Virus record (IMG/VR): IMGVR_UViG_3300009448_000011
Coordinates: 1 to 64,000 of that record
Direction: 5' to 3' (one strand)
DNA length: 64,000 bases
DNA from: a virus
The translations under genes and the position numbers were made by a program. Every line of letters begins with the position of its first letter. The first letter of the stretch is position 1. The notes under the pieces are model-generated. The model worked only from the letters and a program-made list of their open reading frames with translations. It was not told the DNA's origin and made no database searches. This document shows, one piece after another, positions 37,510-45,904 of the stretch.

Positions 37510-38646
37510 TTAAAATGAGACAAGAAAATCATCAGAAAAAGAATGTCGAGTAGAAAATTCGTAGGATTGGGGCCAACAATTTTTAAGAAAAGGACAAGGA
37601 GCATTAAAGCTATTTAAACAAGCAGAATATCTAGAATCAGGATAATGTTTAACAAAGTTATTATTAATAATATTGTTGATAACAGTATTAAAACCTTTTA
37701 TTACTTCTGTCTGTAATTCTTTATCCACAGGAACTAAGACTAAATCATTTTTTAACAAAGATAAAATACCAATATATTCAATAGGTTGTTGTAAAACATA
37801 TTCTGCTCCTGCGGCATATAACAGTAATTGTTGATTATGTTGTACAATACTTTTATTAAAAGTTTCTTTAGATGTTTTATAGTCTATTACAGCAGTAACT
37901 AATTGACCATTTACTTGCACTTTAGAAATATTATCAATAAATCCATTTAAATATATATTTGGATGTGTGCAATCAGGAAAAGGAACTGGATTTATTAAAG
38001 TGTTAGTTTTTTTATCCCAATTACTAAGGGGCAATTCTAAATGTAAAATATCTTTAAATTCTTCAGGAGTGCTGTACTTAGAAGCTAGTTTAAATGATTT
38101 AGAAAACACATCAGTAATGGAAACTAATTCTAGTCCATTTTTACCACTTTGAATAGTGTAATCAATTAGTTCTTTTCTATCTGCTAATCGTAATCTTTTA
38201 ACTTCAGATTTCCAAATTCCTGTTTGTTCAGGAACTTTAGGTACTTCTCCTTTTCCTGTGCGAATAGCGTCTACTCCTCTATAACGAAACGAAGCTCTTA
38301 AATATAAATTAGAAATATCTTCATGATATTCTAATAATTCTCCTAATATACTTTCAATAGAAACAATACCTATTTTACCAAATTCAGTAGAAAGTATTTT
38401 AAAAAAAGCATCTTGGGCATTGTTAACTTCAGGATCTTCTACTCCATATAAATATTCAAGAGTAGCATGCATTAATGTTCCTGTTAAAGTAGCAGTACTT
38501 TGATTATATACATCTAATTTATCTACATACTTTAATTTAAACATTTGAGAACACTCTTTATATGTTTTAATTTTACTAACTGAAAATGTTCTATAATCAT
38601 TCTGCGAAGTATACTGAGATGTTTCAGTTATTTTATTAGATTTCAT
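37510..38646 (-). CDS. RecB/Cas4-like PD-(D/E)XK exonuclease
   Basis: The 378-residue product has the RecB/Cas4 nuclease order. FSVSKIKTYKECSQMFKLKY comes at the N-terminus (the 'S-x-S-x-I-x-x-Y-x-x-C' start), then GTLMHATLEYLYG (motif I His), YLNGFIDNI (motif II Asp), AVIDYKTSK (motif III D-x-K) and QQLLLYAAG (QxxxY motif). A C-terminal Cys-bearing segment (SACLNSFNAPCPFLKNCW) together with the N-terminal Cys could hold an Fe-S cluster as in Cas4. It probably acts as a DNA exonuclease in phage recombination, replication or host DNA degradation. It sits next to a RuvC-like resolvase. Confidence 0.85.
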   Translation of the reverse strand: MKSNKITETSQYTSQNDYRTFSVSKIKTYKECSQMFKLKYVDKLDVYNQSTATLTGTLMHATLEYLYGVEDPEVNNAQDAFFKILSTEFGKIGIVSIESILGELLEYHEDISNLYLRASFRYRGVDAIRTGKGEVPKVPEQTGIWKSEVKRLRLADRKELIDYTIQSGKNGLELVSITDVFSKSFKLASKYSTPEEFKDILHLELPLSNWDKKTNTLINPVPFPDCTHPNIYLNGFIDNISKVQVNGQLVTAVIDYKTSKETFNKSIVQHNQQLLLYAAGAEYVLQQPIEYIGILSLLKNDLVLVPVDKELQTEVIKGFNTVINNIINNNFVKHYPDSRYSACLNSFNAPCPFLKNCWPQSYEFSTRHSFSDDFLVSF

Positions 38647-38666
38647 TGGTGTTAATTAAGTTATTT

Positions 38667-39200
38667 TTAGTGCGATTTTTTCAAACTAAGACCGTAGGCA
38701 GCTATACAAATAGCATCTGCTAATCCATCACTAGGTTTAGTTTGTCTTTTACTAGTAAATAAATAACTATTACCGTATGTTTGTTCTACATAGGCAATAG
38801 CAGGTAATTTAGTTTTTTTATAATTATAAGGATTTATATCATCAGGATTTACTTTTTTAAAAATAGAAGTCTGCCAATCTTGTGCATTAATTTCTTGTAA
38901 ATTATCACACTGCGCAAAACATAATCCGTGTAATAATCCAAATTGATACATTGTTTTACTACCACTAGACATTCCTTGACTTCTTAAAATAAACTGTCTT
39001 TCTATATAAATACCTTCTACAATTTCTACATTATTGGAAGTATATTTTGTTATAAACTCATACACAATTTTTAAATCTATATAATTTCCTTTTCGATGGG
39101 GTCTAGTGCATAACGGCATTTTTATTATATCCACTATTCCTGTTGGATTAAGAACACAAATCCCGCCATTCAATCCAGGGTCAATACCTATAATATTCAT
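38667..39200 (-). CDS. RuvC-like Holliday junction resolvase
   Basis: The 177-residue product shows the RNase H-fold resolvase pattern: D7 in GIDPGLNGG, E67 in YIERQ, an AQDW segment typical of RuvC-type phage proteins, and D158/D162 in KPSDGLADAICIAAYG. The size matches RuvC. It would cleave branched DNA before packaging or resolve recombination intermediates, acting with the neighbouring RecB-like nuclease. A hairpin with a T-run separates it from the upstream gene, so it may have its own transcript. Confidence 0.85.
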   Translation of the reverse strand: MNIIGIDPGLNGGICVLNPTGIVDIIKMPLCTRPHRKGNYIDLKIVYEFITKYTSNNVEIVEGIYIERQFILRSQGMSSGSKTMYQFGLLHGLCFAQCDNLQEINAQDWQTSIFKKVNPDDINPYNYKKTKLPAIAYVEQTYGNSYLFTSKRQTKPSDGLADAICIAAYGLSLKKSH

Positions 39201-39207
39201 ACGATAT

Positions 39208-39235
39208 AAAAAAAACTATATTAATATTATAGTTT
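39208..39235 (-). terminator. Intrinsic terminator between two - strand genes
   Basis: On the - strand an 8-bp stem AAACTATA/TATAGTTT (39235-39228 and 39220-39213) with a 7-nt loop is followed by a run of T. The stem overlaps the stop codon of the gene at 39234-39590. It fits a rho-independent terminator before the resolvase gene, although the stem is entirely AT-rich apart from one pair. Confidence 0.55.
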
Positions 39236-39590
39236 AATATCTTTTACGAGATTTAATTAAAAAATCCCAATAACAAGTAATTAAATAAAATTCTTGATCT
39301 ATCCAATTACCTATAATAGTTAATCCTCGTAATTTATTGGAATATTTTTCATAAGATGTATTTAATAAATTACGATCTAATAATGTATATCTTATGTCTT
39401 GATAACTATATTTTTTAGTCCCATAGTTTAAAGTAAGCAACATCATATTAGTAGTAATTGCTCTTTGTTGTTGTTTTCTTTCAACATGTAGAACATCTTT
39501 TTCATTACTAACTATATGAAGTTGCTTAATTAAAATAGAGTTATCATTAGCAATAAGAGAGTCTAATTGCTTAATGTTTCTCATGATCAT
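39234..39590 (-). CDS. Hypothetical protein (118 aa)
   Basis: The 118-residue protein has no recognised family. It is basic and rich in Lys, Arg and Tyr (YGTKKYSYQDIRYTLLDRNL), with a C-terminal LITCYWDFLIKSRKRY stretch. Its start overlaps the upstream gene's stop (ATGA, 39587-39590), placing it in the replication operon that begins with the helicase and primase. A hairpin terminator follows. Confidence 0.55.
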   Translation of the reverse strand: MIMRNIKQLDSLIANDNSILIKQLHIVSNEKDVLHVERKQQQRAITTNMMLLTLNYGTKKYSYQDIRYTLLDRNLLNTSYEKYSNKLRGLTIIGNWIDQEFYLITCYWDFLIKSRKRY

Positions 39591-39955
39591 TTACCTAAAC
39601 TAATAAACTCTTCAAATAATACAATGTCATCTTTAAAATAAGTCTCATATAACTCTAATTTAAAACTTTTATAGTTAGTAAGTCTGAAAGGCATATCTAA
39701 AAATTGAATTACTGCTTCATTATCATAAGCAAGTTTTTCTTTCTCACTAAATTGTGTTCCTAACCCTAACATTATAAATAAAGCGTTAACTATTCTAATG
39801 TTATTAACATAAGTGTTTAGTTCATAGTCATCTTCTAAATTTACTGCATGAGAAGCTAAACGATAATCAATTAATTTAATTATAAAGTTTAAATCTAAAT
39901 TATGGTCTGCTGCAAATTGAACTATATCTTTTATTAATAAGTTTACTAAATTCAT
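39587..39955 (-). CDS. Hypothetical protein (122 aa)
   Basis: This acidic, mostly helical 122-residue protein (LVNLLIKDIVQFAADHNLDL, SEKEKLAYDNEAVIQFLDMP) matches no family I recognise. ATGA overlaps with both neighbours (39952-39955 and 39587-39590) make coupled translation likely. Context suggests a small accessory to replication, but the sequence does not show a function. Confidence 0.55.
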   Translation of the reverse strand: MNLVNLLIKDIVQFAADHNLDLNFIIKLIDYRLASHAVNLEDDYELNTYVNNIRIVNALFIMLGLGTQFSEKEKLAYDNEAVIQFLDMPFRLTNYKSFKLELYETYFKDDIVLFEEFISLGK

Positions 39956-40572
39956 GAATTTTTATTTTTAAGTATATTATTTAAATCAATTAATTCTCTC
40001 AAAAACCAAGCAGGTTTAGGTTCAATATTTTTACATAAAGAAATACAATTACTTAATATATAATTAGAAGGTAAAAATTTAAAAGTACATATTAAATCTT
40101 TATGCGCATTAATATTTTTTTCTAGTTCTATATAATTTACTTTATGTATATAATGATTAGATCTTCTTATTAAATATTGTTTACGATAAAAACACGCACA
40201 TAATACTGTTAATTTTTCATCCCATGTTTCTGGAATGGTTATTTTATTAATCTTTAACGGTCGATGTTTTGTAAGGGATACTGATTTGTAATAACTCATT
40301 ATTTTAGATTCTGCTTCCAAAATAGAATAAGAACCTTTACTATTTATAGTAGTTGCAGGTATAGAAATCATACTAAATCTAGTTTTTAAAAGATAATCAT
40401 ATTCGCTTAAATTAGAAGGAATTTCATTAAAATTAAAAGGAGCGGGATCTAATAACACAGAAGGAATAATTTCTTTATTTAATTTGTAAAAATTATGTAA
40501 AAACCCTACAGTAATCCAAGGTCCTATTAACGCACTAGAAGGTCCTTTAAACGTATATAAATTTAATTTCAT
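39952..40572 (-). CDS. Hypothetical protein downstream of primase (206 aa)
   Basis: This 206-residue, Leu/Ile/Lys-rich protein begins MKLNLYTFKGPSSALIGPWI, contains PETWDEKLTVLCACFYRKQY and ends with a short lysine/asparagine tail. No motif is recognised. It shares one base with the primase stop (TAATG) and overlaps the next gene by ATGA. It may be a primase- or helicase-associated factor; that is inference from the operon only. Confidence 0.5.
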   Translation of the reverse strand: MKLNLYTFKGPSSALIGPWITVGFLHNFYKLNKEIIPSVLLDPAPFNFNEIPSNLSEYDYLLKTRFSMISIPATTINSKGSYSILEAESKIMSYYKSVSLTKHRPLKINKITIPETWDEKLTVLCACFYRKQYLIRRSNHYIHKVNYIELEKNINAHKDLICTFKFLPSNYILSNCISLCKNIEPKPAWFLRELIDLNNILKNKNS

Positions 40573-41822
40573 TAGTCTCCGAGTATTTTTAAAACATATT
40601 GTAATGGGGTTAGATCCGCAGGAATAAATTTTTCTAAGTGAATAAAGCCTCTATTAGTTGCATTAATAAGTTTGGCTGCCGTTTTATGATAAGTCATATC
40701 TCCTTTATGTAGTTCTATATAGTGTTCAACAATATCTTTAGATAGACTATTTAGTTCTCTTATTAAGTTGGAAGAATTACATTCTAAATAAAGATAAAAA
40801 TCATTAATATCCTTAACTAAATTGTTATTAAAAGATAAGCCTTCTGGGACCATGACTGTTTTGATCAGCACTTCTTTACCTAAATACAATTGTAGACTTA
40901 CTAGTTGTTCTAGTACAATTCTCCACGATTTAAATTGACCTGGAAAATGGGGATGATCTACCTCAAACCTATCATTATCAAACACAGCAATAATTGTATT
41001 AAAATCTTGAATTTTATTACTTTGTTTAAGTATTTTAGCTAAGCCCATTAATCCCACTACATTGCATCCACTTTGTTTTAATATATACGCATCCCCTACC
41101 CCTTCTACTAAAAATAAAACTTTTTTATTATTTTTATATAACTGTATATGTTTTTCAAATAATAAATAATCCTTGCATGAATTAATTATCGGTATTGCTT
41201 TAGTATCTAAGTATTTATACTCAGTACATTCTCCTGGAAAAAAACGACCAGTCAAATGTACTAAATGTCCTTGTAAATTATAAACAGGAAAGATTATACG
41301 ATTAAAAAGAAACTCACCTGTAGTATTAGCAAGGTTATGGCGTCTAAGAGCATTTATATTTATAGAATAATCTTTTAATACATTATTAGTAGGAGCATAT
41401 CCTATTTCTTCTTGTTTAATAAAGTCAGGGGTAAATCCTCTACTAAATAAATAATCTTGTGCTTTAGAATCTTTATTTAATTCATTATTATACGCACTAA
41501 GTACAGAAGAAAGAAATTCTGTACGTGTAGTATAAAATTCTTGCTGAACTTCAATATCAATATTACCTATATTTTCTAAAAACAACAGCGCTTCGTAAAA
41601 AGAACACTGTTTTATTTTTTGATAAATAGAAAGTTTATCTCCTTTAACATTACATTTAGAACTAAAACATTTAAAGTAATATTCATATAAGTACCCTTTA
41701 TTTTTAGAAAAACAAAACGGACAATCTACTGTACCTTTATTTTTATTAAATCCAATATTTAACTCCATCCAGCTATTACTTTCTCTTGCTAATTCAATTC
41801 TATTTAAAAATAAGGAATCCAT
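40572..41822 (-). CDS. DnaG-type DNA primase
   Basis: The 416-residue product has an N-terminal zinc finger (C34, C37, C52, C57 in CPFC ... KCFSSKC). A catalytic core follows with KAQDYLFSRGF and LFNRIIFPVYNLQGHLVHL, as in DnaG (RxxFPxxxxxGxxxxxxGR). The TOPRIM domain has E240 in LVEGVGDAYIL and D282/D284 in VFDND. It would lay RNA primers for phage replication. It lies four bases downstream of the PIF1-like helicase gene in the same operon. There is no fused DnaB-type helicase domain, so priming and unwinding are on separate proteins. Confidence 0.9.
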   Translation of the reverse strand: MDSLFLNRIELARESNSWMELNIGFNKNKGTVDCPFCFSKNKGYLYEYYFKCFSSKCNVKGDKLSIYQKIKQCSFYEALLFLENIGNIDIEVQQEFYTTRTEFLSSVLSAYNNELNKDSKAQDYLFSRGFTPDFIKQEEIGYAPTNNVLKDYSININALRRHNLANTTGEFLFNRIIFPVYNLQGHLVHLTGRFFPGECTEYKYLDTKAIPIINSCKDYLLFEKHIQLYKNNKKVLFLVEGVGDAYILKQSGCNVVGLMGLAKILKQSNKIQDFNTIIAVFDNDRFEVDHPHFPGQFKSWRIVLEQLVSLQLYLGKEVLIKTVMVPEGLSFNNNLVKDINDFYLYLECNSSNLIRELNSLSKDIVEHYIELHKGDMTYHKTAAKLINATNRGFIHLEKFIPADLTPLQYVLKILGD

Positions 41823-41826
41823 ATTT

Positions 41827-44067
41827 TTATTGTATCCATTTTAAATACGAAGGATCTATAAAACAACATTTAATTAAATCTTCAGGAGTTCCTACGATAA
41901 CAAGTCCTTCGGGAGTTTTAACTCTACTCAAAGCAGTATAAATCATGCCACTTTGTTTAGATAAGAATCTTTGTCCCTCGCCGTTAATACATAATTGAAC
42001 TTTATCTAAGGTAAGTCCTTGAACTCTGTGTATAGTAGCCGCGCTAGCTAATCTAGCTCTCATAACAGTTAACTTTCCTATGGCTTCTTGTTTGTTTGCA
42101 AAACGATTTTTACTAAAATCAAAATGAAGTAATTCTTGAGGTTTTAAAAATATTTCTTTATTTTTTCTAAGTAATGAAAGATATAAAGTATTTTTCCATA
42201 AATCAGTAACTATGGCAGTATCCCCGTTAGCAAACCCTTCTTTTAAATTATTATATAATAATTGAACTAATGAACCTTTTTTAACTTCTAGCTTTAAAGG
42301 AAAATTATTCCAAGTAGGATGGGGCACACCTGTTAAAGTTGCATAATAACACCTACTTTCTCCTCGTAGTCTTTCAAGACAAATTTTATTATGCATTTCT
42401 ACTTCATTATTTGTTGAAAAAAAAGTAGTACCTCTAAAATAACTATCTACTTCTGGCACAAAACTAATATTATTTTTAAGCCAATCTAAACATTCATGAA
42501 TTTTTCCTTTTCTTATACAACTTAAAGCTTCTATAAACTCTTTATTATCTTGTCTTTTAACTTCTGTTAAATACTTTATTTCAAATCTTTGCCAACATTT
42601 AGCTCTAAAAATAGGGGCCCCTTCTACTGGGGCTAATTGGGCTAAATCTCCACTAATTAATAATCCTAAATCTTTATTATAGTCTTTATTAAATCTATCT
42701 AAAGATAAAACAATTAAATCTAATACGCTGGCGCTTATTAAGGAAATTTCATCAATTACTATATTATTATATTTCTTAGCAATCTTACTTAATGATTTAT
42801 CTATTGTTTTTGTACAAAACGCTCTTAATAAACTTTCTGCATTAAAATATCCTAACGCTGAATTAATAGTGGTAGCTTCTGTAGCATCTCTAATAGATCC
42901 TAAATTTAAAGCAGCTATCCCTGTGGTAGCAGTTCTTAACGCAAATTTAGGATCTTCTTGTATTTTTGAGTTTATATAATAACTATTATGTGTGACTACA
43001 AAGTTTTCCACTACATATGTGTGTAAAGGATTTTCTACCTGTATACATCTGCCATCTTTTTTTCCTACATAAATTATGTCAACTATTTTTTTATTTAAAA
43101 TATCTCCTATTTTTCCTTCTATAAATAAGTCACTTTTTCGTTGTAATGAAAATATATTTAAATTAATTCTAATAGAAACATTGTATTCTGTTGGAAAATT
43201 TTCATTACCTATATATTGTTCTAATTTAGCTATACCCCCTAACGATCTAACTAAAAACATTACATCATTTGCTAATTTATTAGATGTAGTATTAAATGTC
43301 ATTTTTTTAACTTTAGAAGGGCTTAAATTAATATCTCCCCTACTATCCATTAATCCTTTTAATATTTTTAATCTATCTGAAATTGACGAATATAAATAGT
43401 TATTAGGAATAAATTTACAGGAATTATAAAACCACAATAAACCTAAATCTGAAAGATATTGTTTTATTTCACTAGATAGCGTAAATGTACCTGAAGACTT
43501 ATTTAAAGGTGTTTGTAATAATGTAGTTTTAATATTTAAAGGTAATAAGTTATCAAAAATAAGTTTAATTTCTATTGCATCTTTTAAAGGACAACTAACT
43601 GTTATTTGTTCCTGAAAATTTCCATTTCCTAACATATATCCTAATATATAAGGATGTAATGTTAACAGTTGTGCGTTTATATTAATAGGACTACATAAAG
43701 GAATAGAATATTTATAGCTTTTTATTTTATTATCACTTTTAAAATCTTTTAACATTTCTTTTGTAGAAAGCACTTTATACTTATTTCTCTTTAATGATTT
43801 TAAGTTTGTTGTTTGTACTTTCCATAAATGATCTTCACAAGCTTCTATAAACGTGTCGTCATTAAATACTACTTTATATATATTTAAGTCTTTTCCTTCC
43901 CATATATTTAAAATTTTAGTGGGATTTCCATCCTCACATATTACTTCACTATTAATTGTTAATTCTTTATTCTTAATATATCCTTCAGGCGTTAACACTA
44001 ATGTTTCATTTGTTAGTAATTTTCCAGTTCCTGCTGAACCAAATAAAGCGTTTAATCTAGTTTCCAT
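41827..44067 (-). CDS. PIF1/RecD-like SF1B helicase precursor with intein
   Basis: The 746-residue precursor contains a 345-residue intein (residues 17-361) inside Walker A; splicing restores GSAGTGKS and a 401-residue helicase. Other motifs are motif Ia TATTGIAALNLG, Walker B NIVIDEIS, motif III SGDLAQLAPVEG, motif IV LTEVKRQD, motif V ASAATIHRVQGLTL and motif VI YTALSRVKTPEGLVIVG. These identify a PIF1/Dda-type 5'-3' helicase, probably the replicative or recombination helicase. The N-terminus before Walker A is only nine residues. It begins on the last base of the upstream 72-residue gene (TAATG) and is followed by the primase. Confidence 0.9.
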   Translation of the reverse strand: METRLNALFGSAGTGKLLTNETLVLTPEGYIKNKELTINSEVICEDGNPTKILNIWEGKDLNIYKVVFNDDTFIEACEDHLWKVQTTNLKSLKRNKYKVLSTKEMLKDFKSDNKIKSYKYSIPLCSPININAQLLTLHPYILGYMLGNGNFQEQITVSCPLKDAIEIKLIFDNLLPLNIKTTLLQTPLNKSSGTFTLSSEIKQYLSDLGLLWFYNSCKFIPNNYLYSSISDRLKILKGLMDSRGDINLSPSKVKKMTFNTTSNKLANDVMFLVRSLGGIAKLEQYIGNENFPTEYNVSIRINLNIFSLQRKSDLFIEGKIGDILNKKIVDIIYVGKKDGRCIQVENPLHTYVVENFVVTHNSYYINSKIQEDPKFALRTATTGIAALNLGSIRDATEATTINSALGYFNAESLLRAFCTKTIDKSLSKIAKKYNNIVIDEISLISASVLDLIVLSLDRFNKDYNKDLGLLISGDLAQLAPVEGAPIFRAKCWQRFEIKYLTEVKRQDNKEFIEALSCIRKGKIHECLDWLKNNISFVPEVDSYFRGTTFFSTNNEVEMHNKICLERLRGESRCYYATLTGVPHPTWNNFPLKLEVKKGSLVQLLYNNLKEGFANGDTAIVTDLWKNTLYLSLLRKNKEIFLKPQELLHFDFSKNRFANKQEAIGKLTVMRARLASAATIHRVQGLTLDKVQLCINGEGQRFLSKQSGMIYTALSRVKTPEGLVIVGTPEDLIKCCFIDPSYLKWIQ
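42985..44019 (-). other. Class 3 intein with Leu1 in helicase Walker A
   Basis: Residues 17-361 of the helicase precursor start with Leu (LLTNETLVLTPEG) and end VVTHN followed by Ser. The class 3 triad is present: Trp82 in DHLWKV, Cys341 in GRCIQVEN and Thr359 in THN. Insertion is at GTGK|S, the same position relative to the P-loop as TerL intein 1, and the two inteins share blocks such as YLYSS and LKGLMD. Both LAGLIDADG motifs have lost the acid (LGYMLGNG, LKGLMDSRG), so homing is probably dead. Confidence 0.9.
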
Positions 44068-44285
44068 TATAAAGAAGTCCTTTTCAAATTATCTACTGAA
44101 AGTTTTTTAACAATAGTATCGCCGTGCACCCAAGCAAGCTCATGTTCATTCAAATAAATTTGTTTATATAAGTCAATCATTTTAGCAAATAATTCTGTAT
44201 ATTCCATACCACTTTGAGTTTTAACAAAGTTGATAAAATAGGAGGATTCTCCTTTTAATACAAGTGTAATAGTAAGTTCATTCAT
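44067..44285 (-). CDS. Small hypothetical protein upstream of helicase (72 aa)
   Basis: The 72-residue product (LTITLVLKGESSYFINFVKT, then a C-terminal NEHELAWVHGDTIVKKLS) is not recognised. A shared base between its stop and the helicase ATG (TAATG) makes translational coupling likely, supporting a real gene. No membrane segment or metal site is visible. Confidence 0.5.
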   Translation of the reverse strand: MNELTITLVLKGESSYFINFVKTQSGMEYTELFAKMIDLYKQIYLNEHELAWVHGDTIVKKLSVDNLKRTSL

Positions 44286-44297
44286 TTTTTAAAGAAT

Positions 44298-44570
44298 TTA
44301 AAATCCTAATTGAATTTTATTTAAATTGTCAAATAAATTGTTATGTGTTTTGGTATCCAGTATTAAATTAGTAAAATTCAAAGACTGATTAAACCTTAAA
44401 GCTTGCGCGGGTGTTAAACTAACACAATATAAATTAAGATCTTTATGTGTATTTATCCTAGCCCTTAATTCTAATTTTGATAAATTTTCTTTACTTAAAA
44501 TTAATTCTGTATCAAATCTTTTTAGTACAGAAGAATACAAAAATACATAAATTTTTTCTTGAGATTTCAT
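44298..44570 (-). CDS. Small hypothetical protein (90 aa)
   Basis: The 90-residue product (KIYVFLYSSVLKRFDTELIL, then LRFNQSLNFTNLILD) has no recognised motif. It is the first gene after a GC-rich intrinsic terminator at 44576-44597 and runs in the same direction as the helicase-primase operon, which it may lead. The evidence is size, packing and strand only. Confidence 0.5.
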   Translation of the reverse strand: MKSQEKIYVFLYSSVLKRFDTELILSKENLSKLELRARINTHKDLNLYCVSLTPAQALRFNQSLNFTNLILDTKTHNNLFDNLNKIQLGF

Positions 44571-44575
44571 GTTAT

Positions 44576-44597
44576 AAAAAAAAAGGGGCTCCCCCCT
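44576..44597 (-). terminator. Intrinsic terminator after C39-like peptidase gene
   Basis: On the - strand, AGGGG, a 4-nt loop and CCCCT are followed by a run of nine T. The G:C stem is conspicuous in this AT-rich genome. It lies directly downstream of the peptidase gene stop at 44623 and ahead of the next operon. Confidence 0.85.
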
Positions 44598-44622
44598 CTA
44601 AATATTAAATTAATTCGAAAAT

Positions 44623-45417
44623 TTAAACTAGTGAATTAAATTGTGTAAATATTCCTTGCCAACGCCAATCAAATTCAATTTCAGGCATCCAATATATTCC
44701 TTTATGTTTATCACTATAATTAGTAGAAGGCTTAGTTCCCCAAGGATCATAGATTAAGAATCCTTTAGTTTTATCATAATCAACAATTACAATAATATGC
44801 CCCCCAGCTCTAAAACTTTTTGTTAAACCTTTGTGGTAAATATTAACACAAGTAATTTTAGTTTTATCTAATTCTTCTAAAAGTGCTTTTTTACCTGCAT
44901 TGGAATACTTACATTTAACTCCAAAAGACTTACAAACATTATGTACTATATCCCATGAAGCAGAATTGTTATTAGCATATTTTCCATATTTATTAGAATA
45001 TACCCTAGTAACAAATTCATTGTCATTTACTAACTGCCCTTTATTATTTTTTCTTAATATAAAATCTACATACATTGAGTGGCTAGAAGAACTACAAGAA
45101 ATTGCCCAAGATTGAACATTATCTCTTTGACTAAAATACTTAATAGATAAATCTTCTGCTTTTTGTGTATTTTGTTGAAATAAATTAGTCCGCCATAACG
45201 CAATAAACTTATCAAGCGTTGGTTTACTTAATTGTAATTCTAACCAACTTAGATCTGCCTCTGTAGCCTCAATCCAATCAGAACTTTTTATTAACTTTAA
45301 TTTTGTAGCCGCAGGAGTCTTTAATAATAAATTACCCAGATACTCTACTGCCTCAATTTGATGCGGTTCTTTTTTATAATACTTCTTAACATTAATAAGC
45401 GATATATTTGTGCTCAT
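44623..45417 (-). CDS. C39-like cysteine peptidase, candidate endolysin
   Basis: The 264-residue product carries a papain-fold C39-like pattern: Cys108 in SQRDNVQSWAISCSSSSHSM, His207 in RAGGHIIVIVDY and Asp224 in FLIYDPWGT. About 95 helical residues precede this (EPHQIEAVEYLGNLLL ... FIALWR), possibly a substrate- or wall-binding segment. Peptidase_C39-like domains occur in some phage lysins and virion peptidases. Two small genes lie just upstream, one with a strongly hydrophobic C-terminus, so a lysis cassette is plausible. An alternative is a protease acting on host or phage proteins. A strong terminator follows, and an ACATTTT triple repeat lies in the upstream gap. Confidence 0.65.
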   Translation of the reverse strand: MSTNISLINVKKYYKKEPHQIEAVEYLGNLLLKTPAATKLKLIKSSDWIEATEADLSWLELQLSKPTLDKFIALWRTNLFQQNTQKAEDLSIKYFSQRDNVQSWAISCSSSSHSMYVDFILRKNNKGQLVNDNEFVTRVYSNKYGKYANNNSASWDIVHNVCKSFGVKCKYSNAGKKALLEELDKTKITCVNIYHKGLTKSFRAGGHIIVIVDYDKTKGFLIYDPWGTKPSTNYSDKHKGIYWMPEIEFDWRWQGIFTQFNSLV

Positions 45418-45488
45418 CTATTTCTATTTACTTCTATTTTTACATTTTACATTTTACATTTTAAGTTAAAATTAACGGTAAAAAGTAA

Positions 45489-45671
45489 TTAAAACATTAA
45501 AATTAAAATTAAAATAAATTTTCTAATTAATTCAAAACATACTCTTACTACTTTTTCAATAAAAGAATAAAAAGGATTTAATACATATATCTGCACAATA
45601 ATTAGTGTTTGTTCAGGATAATGTAAAAAGTAAAAATACCCTTCTTTTACTTTATTTATTAAGTTTTTCAT
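45489..45671 (-). CDS. Small hydrophobic protein, possible holin (60 aa)
   Basis: The 60-residue product has two hydrophobic stretches (TLIIVQIYVLNPFYSFI and CFELIRKFILILILMF) after a short charged N-terminus with basic residues. It directly precedes the C39-like peptidase gene. Its ATG overlaps the stop of the small ORF upstream (ATGA). The size and hydrophobicity allow a holin or another membrane-active lysis peptide, but no family is recognised and AT-rich sequence produces hydrophobic ORFs by chance. Confidence 0.4.
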   Translation of the reverse strand: MKNLINKVKEGYFYFLHYPEQTLIIVQIYVLNPFYSFIEKVVRVCFELIRKFILILILMF

Positions 45672-45844
45672 AAGCTTTTTATTATTTTTTTAATGGTAAT
45701 TAATTTACCTAAAATTTTAATACTTGGTTTTTTGTTTTGTAAGACACAATATAGACAATATTTTAACCAAGTCTCTCTACAAAAGTAAGCACAATACATA
45801 TGTACGTATATACTTACAGATAATTTGTTTAATAAAGATTTCAT
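45668..45844 (-). CDS. Small Cys-rich, basic ORF (58 aa)
   Basis: A 58-residue ORF starts at the ATG at 45844 and its TGA overlaps the ATG of the next ORF. The product begins MKSLLNKLSVSIYVHMYCAY, has four cysteines in the middle (YCAYFC ... YCLYC) and ends with a lysine-rich tail. The ATGA overlap supports it; the weak ribosome-binding site and small size do not. Function is unknown. Confidence 0.35.
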   Translation of the reverse strand: MKSLLNKLSVSIYVHMYCAYFCRETWLKYCLYCVLQNKKPSIKILGKLITIKKIIKSL

Positions 45845-45860
45845 TTTTTTAATTAAATGA

Positions 45861-45904
45861 GAATTCCCCCGTCAAGCAAGTGCGCTATAACGGTGGATAG
45901 TTCA
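45861..45904. other. GC-rich hairpin resembling an IS200/IS605 right end
   Basis: GAAT, then a C-run CCCCCGT, a 17-nt loop and ACGGTGG, then TTCAC, has the same order as the right end of the TnpB element at 60946-60993 (GAAT, CCCCCGC hairpin, GGCGGG, TCAA). No transposase gene accompanies it, so it may be a solitary end or palindrome-type derivative. It abuts the stop codon of the PD-(D/E)XK gene. Confidence 0.4.

Noticed and set aside
45421-45488. ACATTTT triple repeat as a promoter
   Set aside because: It is a short AT-rich tandem repeat with no clear -35/-10 pair; I could not assign a function.
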